Shown here one piece after another: positions 8,092-14,432 of a DNA stretch of 16,311 nucleotides. The DNA comes from JAWXCH01 sp034440595. Its GTDB lineage: Bacteria > Planctomycetota > Planctomycetia > Pirellulales > JALHPA01. The stretch's first letter is position 1, and every line of letters starts with the position of its first letter. Position numbers and translations under genes: made by a program. Where the stretch lies: NCBI GenBank assembly GCA_034440595.1, contig JAWXCH010000321.1, forward strand, positions 1-16,311. The letters run 5' to 3'. The notes under the pieces were generated by a model. It saw only the letters and a list, made by a program, of their open reading frames with translations. It was not told the DNA's origin and searched no databases.

Positions 8092-8122
8092 GAGTATGTG
8101 AATAGGCGATGCAGTGGGGATT

Positions 8123-8173
8123 CCTCACCTCTCCCGGCACGGGAGAGGTCGTCGCCCCAGCGACGGGTGAGGG
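8123..8173 (+). repeat. Interspersed palindromic repeat, family 1, copy 2
   Basis: Same unit as 533-584: CCTCACC, then CTCTCCCG-GCA-CGGGAGAG, then CGTCGC-CCCA-GCGACG, closed by GGTGAGG. The first hairpin's tip differs from copy 1 (GGCAC in place of GCTTGC), while the second hairpin is identical. It begins 32 bp after the stop of the ubiD-like gene and may cap its transcript. Confidence 0.85.
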
Positions 8174-8355
8174 AAACGAAATGAGTACACCTGGCACGAC
8201 CGACGAATATTCCTAGGCATATCGCATTCCAATAAACTGGAATTGTTGACGAATGAGAGATGGCCCCTGTTGCATGAAGAAAGCAGTCAGGTAGTGTAAA
8301 AGTAGTGTGCCCGACGAACTGGACGTGTCAACGTATCACTTGGATTGAAGCCCGC

Positions 8356-8994
8356 ATGATGAAAACGCTGACCTACCTGATCGTCTGGCACCCGTGGTTT
8401 CTCGCCTTCTGGGCTTTTGGCACCGGGGCCATTTTTGGCAGCTTTTTGAACGTGGTTATCTACCGGCTGCCGCGTGGGATGAGCCTGAGCGTACCCGGTT
8501 CACACTGCCCGCGCTGTCAGCACGCGATTCGCTGGTATCACAACCTGCCGATTGTCGGGTGGATCATGCTACGTGGCCGCTGTTATGACTGCGGCAATCG
8601 GATCTCGGTAAGGTATCCGTTGGTGGAACTGGCGGTTGCGTTGCTGTTCGGGACGTGCTGGTTTCTCATCACTGCCACCATACCGTTCAAGATTGGGGGC
8701 GGAAGTGGCGGCCCGCTGCCTGCCATTAACTACTGGCCAGCAATCGGCTGGATTGCGGTTTCACTCTTTGCCGGTTGCGGAGTATTGGCCTCGGCGCTGA
8801 TTTGCTTTGACCGACAGCAGGTGCCGCTGAAGCTATTTGTGCCTACGCTAGCCGCTACGTTGTTCTTGATCGTTGTACCACGGAACGGCGACCCAGGAAT
8901 CTGGTGGTGCGGAGTTGCGGGCACCATTGTTGTGATTGCGGCCAAAATCATCAGCATATTGATCGCGCGTTCGGCTGCGACGCGACAGCGCTAA
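8356..8994 (+). CDS. Prepilin peptidase-like membrane protein, short, with no recognisable GxGD motif
   Basis: 212 residues from the ATG at 8356 (GAAG 5 bases upstream); a GTG at 8305 would add 17 residues that do not look like the family. The N-terminal half is a clear bacterial prepilin peptidase N-terminal domain: a first membrane segment, then GSFLNVVIYRLPRGMSLSVP, two CxxC pairs (C51/C54 in CPRCQ, C76/C79 in CYDCG) and RYPLVEL. The C-terminal half has two to three further membrane segments and D152 in ICFDRQQVP, which could match the first catalytic Asp of A24 peptidases (PilD/GspO). The second catalytic motif, GxGDxK, is not seen; the nearest string is PRNGDPGIW, which fits poorly. The full family runs to about 250-290 residues. 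It may be a specialised or inactive homologue. No pilin or secretion gene is nearby. Confidence 0.8.
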   Translation: MMKTLTYLIVWHPWFLAFWAFGTGAIFGSFLNVVIYRLPRGMSLSVPGSHCPRCQHAIRWYHNLPIVGWIMLRGRCYDCGNRISVRYPLVELAVALLFGTCWFLITATIPFKIGGGSGGPLPAINYWPAIGWIAVSLFAGCGVLASALICFDRQQVPLKLFVPTLAATLFLIVVPRNGDPGIWWCGVAGTIVVIAAKIISILIARSAATRQR

Positions 8995-9015
8995 ACATGT
9001 ACGGTCAGTTCTCCG

Positions 9016-10242
9016 CTACCCCGCCGCCCCTTCTCGTTCACTCGGCGGGATGGAGTTCTTGAACAACACTGCGAAGGCGACAAACAGCACCACGGCCATC
9101 ACGACCGGGACCATCCAGATGCTGTCCCAGTGGTAAAGGGTCTCTTTGCCTACCTTGTAGCTGTAGTATTGACCGACGATTCCAGCGAGCCAGGTTCCGA
9201 TGAACATACCTAAACCCAGCGTGACAAATGTATGCAAGCCTTGGGCTGCACCACGAATGTCGATCGATGCCCAGCGGTCGACGTACATTCTTCCCATGAC
9301 GAAAATGAAGTCGTAGCACATGCCGTGCACCGCGATGCCAAGGTACAGCATCCAACTCTGATCCTGTTGCTGATAGAACCAGGCGAACAACAGAAATCGC
9401 ACAGCCCAGGCGGCGATCCCAACTAGCAAAATCCCTTTCACAGTCAGAATCGGCAGCAGCACGGGCAGCATCAGCAGGAACACCACGTCCGATACCTGAC
9501 CGATGGTGAGCTTGCTGGCTACGTTTGAGAAATTCAGCTCAGTCATAAAGAAACCGATCCAGGTAAAGTAGAAGCTGAGCGGAATACAGATTAGCAGCGA
9601 GCAGACAATGAACGTGGCAAACGAGCGATCGCGCATTAGCTTAAGTGCATCCAGACCAAGCAGTACGCGCGGTGAAATCGGTGCTCCTTTTCCCTTGGGA
9701 GGCGTATACGGCAATGTCAGCGAGTAAATTCCCGTCACCAATGCGGCCAGCGCTGCCAGGCGAAACATTCCGGCCGAGCTTCCCAAATCCAAGGCACTAT
9801 TGATCAATCCCGCAGCAATCCAGCCGACGCTTCCCATCAGCATCACATGCGGGAAGTTCTTGGCTGGATCGGTCACGTGATGCAATGTGATCGTGCTGGT
9901 CAAGGCGTGTCCGGCCATGTAGCTCGTGGCATATACAATCAGCACGGGGTAGAACAGTCCAAAACTGTGGATAGTCGATATCCAGTACAGCAGCGCCGCA
10001 CCGCTGAGATGCAGCAGCGACAGTAGCCGTTCTGACGCAAAAAATCGATCGGCTACGATCCCAATGAAAAACGGCGATATCATCGCGCCAATCGCGATGG
10101 TGCCGTAAGCCAGACCGACCTCTTCTCCGCTGAAGATGCGCTTTTCGGTCAGGTAAGTACCCATCGTGACATACCAGCAGCTCCAAACAAAATAGTGCAG
10201 AAACACCATCGCGCTGAGTCGCGCGTACATGATTGGGGTCAT
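9016..10242 (-). CDS. MFS transporter, nucleoside/H+ symporter (NHS) family-like
   Basis: 408 residues with about 12 predicted membrane segments, close in length to NupG/XapB (about 418). The start is the ATG at 10242 (MTPIMYARLSAMVFLHYFVW), which has AAGG 8 bases upstream. The same frame stays open to 10686, but that extension reads across the divergent hydrolase gene and has no membrane character, so it is not coding. Family-like features are the N-terminal FLHYFVWSCWYVTMGTYL, the cytoplasmic loop after TM2 (GIVADRFFASERLL) and the C-terminal half with HGMCYDFIFVMGRMYVDRWA and RGAAQGLHTFVTLGLGMFIG. It would import nucleosides, or a related solute, with protons across the inner membrane. No nucleoside-catabolic gene is nearby, so the substrate is inferred from family only. 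Confidence 0.87.
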   Translation of the reverse strand: MTPIMYARLSAMVFLHYFVWSCWYVTMGTYLTEKRIFSGEEVGLAYGTIAIGAMISPFFIGIVADRFFASERLLSLLHLSGAALLYWISTIHSFGLFYPVLIVYATSYMAGHALTSTITLHHVTDPAKNFPHVMLMGSVGWIAAGLINSALDLGSSAGMFRLAALAALVTGIYSLTLPYTPPKGKGAPISPRVLLGLDALKLMRDRSFATFIVCSLLICIPLSFYFTWIGFFMTELNFSNVASKLTIGQVSDVVFLLMLPVLLPILTVKGILLVGIAAWAVRFLLFAWFYQQQDQSWMLYLGIAVHGMCYDFIFVMGRMYVDRWASIDIRGAAQGLHTFVTLGLGMFIGTWLAGIVGQYYSYKVGKETLYHWDSIWMVPVVMAVVLFVAFAVLFKNSIPPSEREGAAG

Positions 10243-10350
10243 TCGGCAGACCTTGTGTAGAAAGGGAGCAGGCAGGGAACGGTTCGATTGGGCAGCAACA
10301 GTGTAGACTGGTCCGCCAATTCTGACTAGCAAAACGAGATTTTTCCTGGC

Positions 10351-10370
10351 GGCGTCGGGATTCCGACGCC
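10351..10370. repeat. Perfect 8-bp palindrome GGCGTCGG-GATT-CCGACGCC
   Basis: A stable GC-rich hairpin with a 4-base loop in the 246-bp gap between the divergent MFS and hydrolase genes. It has no T tract downstream on either strand (T bases precede it on the plus strand), so it is not a normal terminator. It may be a small repeat unit or a regulatory site. The rest of the gap shows no convincing -35/-10 pair, though promoters for both genes should be here. Confidence 0.45.
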
Positions 10371-10488
10371 GGTCGCAGTTGGCTTTCGTACCGTCTCCAT
10401 TTGCAGTATTTTTTGCGTGAACCAAGCGCGTTTTTCCGGTATGGTAGATGGCTGTGTTAGCAACAGATTTTAGCCGGAAGGTGCAATT

Positions 10489-11289
10489 TTGCGACACTTG
10501 AAGAGCGTGCTCTGTAGAGTTTGGAATGCCGGTGGGCTGCTGTTGGCCATGACAGTTCTGCTCTGGCCAGCGGCGGGGACAGCCCGTGCGGAAGAGGCAA
10601 CCACGCCAGCAACCGCCAAGCCGGGCGAGCAGGTGGCCATGACCTATAAGGTCAAGTTGAAGGATGGCAAGGAACAGGAGATCCACTGCTGGACTTATTT
10701 GCCGAAGGATTACGCGGCAGAAAAGCCGCTGCCGCTGCTACTGTTTCTTCACGGGGCAGGGGAGCGTGGCACGGTGCTGAAGGAAGTGGCCAAGTTCGGC
10801 CCGCCAAAAATGCTCCGCAAAGGACAGCAGTTGCCGGTGATTGTTGTCTCGCCACAATGCCGCAAAGATTGTGTATGGGAACCAGATGAACTACTGCCGC
10901 TGGTGGATGAGTTGCAGCGTCAGTATGCCGTGGACCCGGATCGGGTATTCATTTCGGGATTTAGCATGGGGGCAAGTGGAGCCTGGAACGTGGCGCTGGC
11001 CGATCCAGAACGGTTTGCAGGGGCGGTTCCAGTTGCGGCTGGCACGTCAATCAACAATGCAAAAACACTGGCCAAGGTTCGCGTCTGGACGTTTCATGGC
11101 GATGTCGACGAATTAGTCTCCACCGCAAACACTGCCGCGCTCGTCGAAGCAATCAAATCTCATGGCGGTCAGGCCCAGGTGACCGTTTTACCAAAATTGG
11201 GACATATGTCGTGCGACGCGGTTTTTGCGCGGGAGGATATTTGGAAGTGGTTCTTGGAAACCGAACGGCTGAAGAAGAAAAATGATTGA
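10489..11289 (+). CDS. Secreted alpha/beta hydrolase (phospholipase/carboxylesterase-like)
   Basis: 266 residues starting at TTG, supported by GGAAGG with 7 bases of spacing and by a signal peptide that begins right there: basic n-region (RHLK, R10), hydrophobic core about 14-29, and A32-R33-A34 before a likely cleavage, after which the mature protein begins EEATTPATAKPGEQ. The mature part has an alpha/beta hydrolase fold: LLLFLHGAGERG (oxyanion region, 83-94), nucleophile S159 in GFSMGASGAW, D207 in FHGDVDELV, and H239 in LPKLGHMSCD. This layout matches the predicted-peptidase/esterase group (COG4099) common in planctomycetes; the true substrate, an ester or a polysaccharide decoration, is unknown. 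It probably acts outside the cytoplasm. It is a single gene, divergent from the transporter gene and convergent with tsf. Confidence 0.9.
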   Translation: MRHLKSVLCRVWNAGGLLLAMTVLLWPAAGTARAEEATTPATAKPGEQVAMTYKVKLKDGKEQEIHCWTYLPKDYAAEKPLPLLLFLHGAGERGTVLKEVAKFGPPKMLRKGQQLPVIVVSPQCRKDCVWEPDELLPLVDELQRQYAVDPDRVFISGFSMGASGAWNVALADPERFAGAVPVAAGTSINNAKTLAKVRVWTFHGDVDELVSTANTAALVEAIKSHGGQAQVTVLPKLGHMSCDAVFAREDIWKWFLETERLKKKND

Positions 11290-11295
11290 CGAATT

Positions 11296-11345
11296 CCCTC
11301 ACCCGTCGCTGGGGCGACGACCTCTCCCGCAAGCGGTGAGAGGTG
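11296..11345 (-). repeat. Interspersed palindromic repeat, family 1, copy 3 (inverted)
   Basis: Read on the minus strand this is the same unit as at 533 and 8123. It differs from copy 1 by one inserted base in the first stem (CTCACCGC in place of CTCCCGC), which weakens that hairpin. It begins 6 bp after the stop codon of the hydrolase gene. All three copies lie just downstream of plus-strand genes. Confidence 0.85.
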
Positions 11346-11409
11346 ATTGGGCAGCGCCCAGATAGTTGAAAGGTGAGCAGTAGAACAGTAGAAAAATGCC
11401 AAAGACTGG

Positions 11410-11429
11410 ATTCCCGCCTGCGCGGGAAT
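11410..11429. repeat. REP-like palindrome ATTCCCGC-CTGC-GCGGGAAT
   Basis: A perfect 8-bp stem with a 4-base loop, in the context TGG-ATTCCCGC...GCGGGAAT-GACG. The same core (ATTCCCGC...GCGGGAAT, often next to GTC or CCAG) is known as a dispersed repeat in many bacteria, for example the dRS3-type ATTCCC/GGGAAT repeats of Neisseria. It lies in the convergent gap between the hydrolase gene and tsf. The 323-bp gap 11290-11612 otherwise holds only family 1 copy 3 and the hairpin at 11493; I see no gene in it. Confidence 0.65.
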
Positions 11430-11492
11430 GACGAACTCGCGCGTCGCGGCTAACTTTCTCCAGACGATCACTCGCAAGATGGCTACCAAAGA

Positions 11493-11524
11493 TCAACGGC
11501 CGGCGATTGCTCGCCGGCCGTTGA
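11493..11524 (-). terminator. Strong hairpin, possible terminator of rpsB-tsf
   Basis: A perfect 14-bp stem (TCAACGGCCGGCGA against its exact complement) with loop TTGC, 89 bp beyond the tsf stop in a convergent gap. On the minus strand it is followed by TCTTTGG, only a weak T run, so intrinsic termination is possible but not typical. It could equally block readthrough from the hydrolase side, as a bidirectional barrier or an RNA-stabilising 3' structure. Confidence 0.5.
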
Positions 11525-11612
11525 ATCCGATTGGTCATCGGGACGCATTGTGTCGCGGAATCCTCCGCGTCGTATTGATTAGACTGCATTGGCAGTCCGA
11601 ACTTTCGGCCTA

Positions 11613-12440
11613 CTACTTGCCCATCTGCCATCGGACGAAGCGTTTGATCGTCATACCGGCATCCTTGGCGTATTGAGCGACGGTCTTTTTGTCGTCCTTC
11701 ACAAATGGCTGCTCGTTCAGGACGCGCTCAGCGTAGAAGTTTCGCAGGCGGCCTTCGATCATCTTGGTGATGATGTTCTCTGGCTTCCCTTCTTGACGTG
11801 CAGCCTCGGTGAGGATCTCGCGCTCGCGCTGAACAAGCGCCGGGTCCAGGTCTTCCTTGGTCACGGCACCTGGATTTTGTGCCACGATGTGCATGGCAAC
11901 ATCCTTGGCTGCCTCGGCATTGCCACCTTCGACTTCGACCAGGGCGGCGATGGAGCCGTCGTGATGAGCGTACCCACCAGTCAGGCCGTCGATCCGCTCC
12001 AAGCGACCGATGTTAAACACCTCGCGCATCCGATTGAACATCTCGTCTTTCACTTCGTTCAACGTCTTACCGGCCTGCGAAGGACTGGGTTGCGTTAGCA
12101 GCTCTTCGGCTGTCTTGGCACCCGGCCCGACGGCCAGTTGCTTGGCCAGATCGTTGGCAAACTGCTTGAACTCGGCATGCCCAGCCACCGGTGGGCTTTC
12201 GCATTGGAGTTCGACCATCGTGCCAACCTTCTTGGCCTGATCAATGTACACGGCAATTCGGCCGACGCCCGTCTCGCGACCGAGACGTGTTTGCTGCGTC
12301 TTGATGCCAGCCTCGCGTAGTGCGCGGATTGCTACGTCTTCATCGCCACCCGCTTCGGTCAAAGCCTTTTTACAGTCCATCATTGGCAGCCCAGTCTTTT
12401 CGCGAAGCGATTTGACGGCAGCCGCGGTAACTTCAGCCAT
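11613..12440 (-). CDS. tsf: Elongation factor Ts
   Basis: 275 residues (E. coli 283). EF-Ts is the guanine nucleotide exchange factor that recycles EF-Tu. The N-terminal UBA-like domain is clear (AAVKSLREKTGLPMMDCKKA and GGDEDVAIRALREAG, about 6-45). The core follows (TMVELQCES...FKQFANDLAKQLA), then the C-terminal module (IIAKM-type IITKMIEGRLRNFYAE, VLNEQPFVKDDKKTV). The normally strong TDFV motif that contacts EF-Tu (Asp80-Phe81 in E. coli) reads S82-P83-P84-V85 here; I believe other planctomycetes vary similarly. The ATG has AGGGAG with 6 bases of spacing. It follows rpsB in the classical order, with a 231-bp gap containing an inverted repeat. pyrH and frr, which often come next, are absent. 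Confidence 0.97.
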   Translation of the reverse strand: MAEVTAAAVKSLREKTGLPMMDCKKALTEAGGDEDVAIRALREAGIKTQQTRLGRETGVGRIAVYIDQAKKVGTMVELQCESPPVAGHAEFKQFANDLAKQLAVGPGAKTAEELLTQPSPSQAGKTLNEVKDEMFNRMREVFNIGRLERIDGLTGGYAHHDGSIAALVEVEGGNAEAAKDVAMHIVAQNPGAVTKEDLDPALVQREREILTEAARQEGKPENIITKMIEGRLRNFYAERVLNEQPFVKDDKKTVAQYAKDAGMTIKRFVRWQMGK

Positions 12441-12601
12441 GAGATACTCCCTAATTCAAAAGTATGGATCGGTTGCGCCCAATTGCCAGTTGGACACGTT
12501 TTGGTTAGTTGTTGAACGTCAGTCAAGCAACAGATCGTCGGCAACGTTCGGCACATTTGCTGTGCGCCTGTGCAAAGCCGGCAACGTCAACGCTGCTTGC
12601 G

Positions 12602-12664
12602 ACGGAGCACTGCTGGGCAAGCCCCCCGCTTTCGCGAGGGCAGGCAGCAGTGGCACCCGACGAC
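12602..12664. repeat. Inverted-repeat element in the rpsB-tsf gap
   Basis: The core stem is CACTGCTG (12608-12615) with CAGCAGTG (12645-12652); a weaker inner hairpin (CCCCGC...GCGAGGG) fills the loop, and the flanks are CGACGGAG and GCACCCGACG. An outer GTCAAC (12586-12591) can also pair with GTTGAC (12666-12671), which directly follows the rpsB stop codon in the transcript. From memory, GAGCACTGCTGG...CCAGCAGTGGCACCC is a dispersed repeat in planctomycetes. Here it lies inside an operon and could pause polymerase or mark an RNA processing site. Confidence 0.65.
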
Positions 12665-12671
12665 GGTTGAC

Positions 12672-13409
12672 TTAGCGACCGGTTGGAGTCGCGCCTTCGG
12701 CACGTTCCATCTGCTTGGTGGCTGCTTCGGACTTTCCTTCCAGCACGGCGTCGGCCAGTTGCTGCACGATCAATTCAATCGAGCGGATGCTATCGTCGTT
12801 GCCTGGAATTGGCAGATCGACCAGGTCCGGATCGCAATCGGTATCGATCAGCGAAACGATCGTCACGCCCAGCTTGCGTGCTTCGCTGACGGCGTTCTTT
12901 TCCTTCTTGGGGTCGATGATGACCATGCACTCGGGCACACGGTTCATAGTGCGAATACCGTTCAAGTTGCGAAACATCTTGCGATGTTCACGCTTCAAGG
13001 CGGCCTGCATCTTCTTCGAGTAGGCGTCGAATTCGGCTTCGTTGCCCATCAACTTTTCCAGCTCTTCCAAACGGGTTAAGCGGCTACGGATGGTGCGAAA
13101 ATTGGTCAGCGTACCACCGAGCCAGCGGTCCGAGGCAAACGGCTGGCCGCAACGCAGGCACTCACGCTCCAGCGTCTCTTGAGCCTGACGCTTGGTGCCG
13201 ACAAACAAGATCAGGCCGTTATTGGCCGAAACCTGCTTCAGGTACTTCTTCGCACGCAACAGCCCGCGAAGCGTTTCCTTGATGTCGATAATGTGGATCA
13301 GATTGCGACGCCCGTGAATGTACGGGCGCATCTTTGGGTTCCAGCGACTGGCACGATGGCCAAAGTGAACGCCGGCTTCGATCAACTCTTTTGCGGAAAT
13401 AGCAGCCAC
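12672..13409 (-). CDS. rpsB: 30S ribosomal protein S2
   Basis: 245 residues of the S2 family, an essential 30S protein near the mRNA exit side of the head-body junction. Signatures are LIEAGVHFGHR (near residue 8), RWNPKMRPYIHGRRNLIHII, LFVGTKRQAQETLE, DRWLGGTLTNFRTI, and the C-terminal half PECMVIIDPKKEKNAVSEAR with SLIDTDCDPDLVDLPIPGND. The GTG at 13407-13409 is chosen: AAGGAG ends 5 bases before it. The frame also opens with a GTG at 13415, but that codon overlaps the Shine-Dalgarno itself, so it is unlikely. The ECLRCGQPFASD segment before RWLGG carries two Cys four residues apart-counting inclusively (CLRC), not part of the usual S2 pattern. It is the first gene of the operon with tsf. 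Confidence 0.97.
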   Translation of the reverse strand: MAAISAKELIEAGVHFGHRASRWNPKMRPYIHGRRNLIHIIDIKETLRGLLRAKKYLKQVSANNGLILFVGTKRQAQETLERECLRCGQPFASDRWLGGTLTNFRTIRSRLTRLEELEKLMGNEAEFDAYSKKMQAALKREHRKMFRNLNGIRTMNRVPECMVIIDPKKEKNAVSEARKLGVTIVSLIDTDCDPDLVDLPIPGNDDSIRSIELIVQQLADAVLEGKSEAATKQMERAEGATPTGR

Positions 13410-13443
13410 AAACACTCCTTCAAATTTGGCACACCGGCAAAGT

Positions 13444-13466
13444 TCGGTTCAAACAAGGTGAACCGA
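13444..13466 (-). promoter_or_regulatory. Hairpin in rpsB leader, promoter-distal
   Basis: TCGGTTCA (13444-13451) pairs perfectly with TGAACCGA (13459-13466) around the 7-base loop AACAAGG. It lies in the predicted 5' untranslated RNA, about 35 nt before the rpsB start. S2 leaders in several bacteria are sites of autogenous control, so a regulatory role is plausible, but this structure does not match a leader I can name. Confidence 0.4.
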
Positions 13467-13501
13467 CGTCCGGCGTTAGGGGAGAAACTGCGGTCAGAAT
13501 C

Positions 13502-13519
13502 CAGGCCAGCAGGGGCCTG
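13502..13519 (-). promoter_or_regulatory. Hairpin in rpsB leader, promoter-proximal
   Basis: CAGGCC (13502-13507) pairs with GGCCTG (13514-13519) around a 6-base loop. It would form near the 5' end of the rpsB transcript. It may protect the mRNA or belong to a larger leader fold together with the hairpin at 13444. Confidence 0.35.
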
Positions 13520-13556
13520 ATCCAAGCGCGGACCGGTCGCGCATTAGAAGCTCAGT

Positions 13557-13585
13557 ATTCTAACGGTTATAAGAATTCGGGTCAA
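13557..13585 (-). promoter_or_regulatory. Sigma70-type promoter for rpsB-tsf
   Basis: Read on the minus strand: TTGACC (-35, 13585-13580), exactly 17 bases of spacer, TAGAAT (-10, 13562-13557). Transcription would start near 13550, giving a leader of about 140 nt before the rpsB GTG. This is the best consensus match in the window and is in the expected place. The rest of the 329-bp gap 13410-13738 holds the leader on one side and, toward the next gene, only a lone TAGAAT at 13674-13679. Confidence 0.7.
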
Positions 13586-13738
13586 ACGGGGATTTATCGT
13601 AAAATCGGCGTTCTAATGCACTTATATTATGGAGGCAATGGCGGCGGACAGTGCCGTTATGGCGTGATCGGTGTAGAATGTCACCGTTAAAAACAGGCCA
13701 ATTGAAGCCATTGCGACATTTACTCGCGGGGGTAGTTT

Positions 13739-14377
13739 ATGAACCGTTATCAATGGACGTTGTATGCGATTTTTTTGATCTGTCTGGCGGTCAGTTGGAT
13801 CAACCCGCTGTATCCGGGGGAGATGTTTCTGCAGCATGCACCGACCGTGCTATTCCTGGTTCTGTTGCCCATCGTTACTCCACGCGTGCCGCTGTCGAAC
13901 GGTGCGTATACCTGCTTGATTCTGTTTTGGCTGCTGCATGTGCTTGGGGCGCGGTACACCTACTCCAACGTGCCGTATGATAATTGGACGGAAAGTCTGT
14001 TCGGCTTAAATTTAACAGAGCGGTTTGACCTGTCGCGAAATCACTACGATCGGCTCGTGCATTTCAGCTTTGGTGCATTGTGGGTACTGCCGGTCTGGGA
14101 AGTCTGCGTGAAGACGTTTAAAGTGCCACGGCGGTTTGCCATCTATACAGCGTTTGAGTTTGTGCTGGCCTATAGCATGTTGTATGAACTGGTGGAGTGG
14201 CTGATCTCGCTACTCCTCTCGCCCGACGCGGTGGAATCGTACAACGGTCAGCAGGGGGATATGTGGGATGCCCATAAGGACACGTTGTGCGCGATGCTCG
14301 GGGCACTGTTTGCTACGCTAGTTCTGACAGTTGTGGAAATACGGCGCGGCCGTTCTCAACCACCTGGGTCGCGTTAG
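13739..14377 (+). CDS. DUF2238/YjdF-like integral membrane protein
   Basis: 212 residues, function unknown. There are about six hydrophobic segments (around 7-22, 33-47, 56-70, 107-122, 136-157 and 184-200). The conserved polar signature of the DUF2238 family is present: HVLGARYTYSNVPY (H67, Y73, Y75), NHYDRLVHFSFG (D104, H108), YELVEW (E150, E153) and QQGDMWDAHKD (Q172, D174, D177, K180, D181). Such a set of acidic and His residues next to membrane segments suggests metal or ligand binding, but no activity is established to my knowledge. The ATG has GGGGG 7-8 bases upstream. A TAGAAT box lies 60 bp upstream without a matching -35. The aldo/keto reductase gene follows after 55 bp on the same strand and may be co-transcribed. 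Confidence 0.87.
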   Translation: MNRYQWTLYAIFLICLAVSWINPLYPGEMFLQHAPTVLFLVLLPIVTPRVPLSNGAYTCLILFWLLHVLGARYTYSNVPYDNWTESLFGLNLTERFDLSRNHYDRLVHFSFGALWVLPVWEVCVKTFKVPRRFAIYTAFEFVLAYSMLYELVEWLISLLLSPDAVESYNGQQGDMWDAHKDTLCAMLGALFATLVLTVVEIRRGRSQPPGSR

Positions 14378-14432
14378 AATTGGGGCGCGTTAGAATATCG
14401 CCGGCGCATCATAGGTTCAATGAGGCTACACC

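Noticed and set aside
10243..10686. N-terminal extension of about 148 residues in frame with the MFS transporter
   Set aside because: It crosses the divergent promoter region and the antisense of the hydrolase's first 66 codons, has no membrane or family character, and the ATG at 10242 has a Shine-Dalgarno and matches the family start.
533..11345. Three spaced identical repeats as a possible CRISPR trace
   Set aside because: The copies are kilobases apart, in mixed orientation, with no regular spacers and no cas genes.
12602..12664. Folded element in the rpsB-tsf gap as a possible tRNA or small RNA gene
   Set aside because: It lacks a T-arm motif, an anticodon arm and an acceptor stem, and has no promoter of its own; the inverted-repeat reading is simpler.
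13179..13520. Plus-strand frame opposite rpsB and its leader
   Set aside because: It is a shadow of rpsB crossing the promoter-leader region, with no Shine-Dalgarno or protein-like features.
13629..13667. 12-codon reading frame (MEAMAADSAVMA) upstream of the DUF2238 gene
   Set aside because: No Shine-Dalgarno, no link to the downstream start and no regulatory codon pattern; chance is sufficient.
14371..14396. Direct repeat GCGTTAGAAT, 16-bp period, before the aldo/keto reductase gene
   Set aside because: The second copy contains a TAGAAT box, but no -35 lies at the right distance and the first copy overlaps the preceding stop codon; too short to call a promoter or operator.
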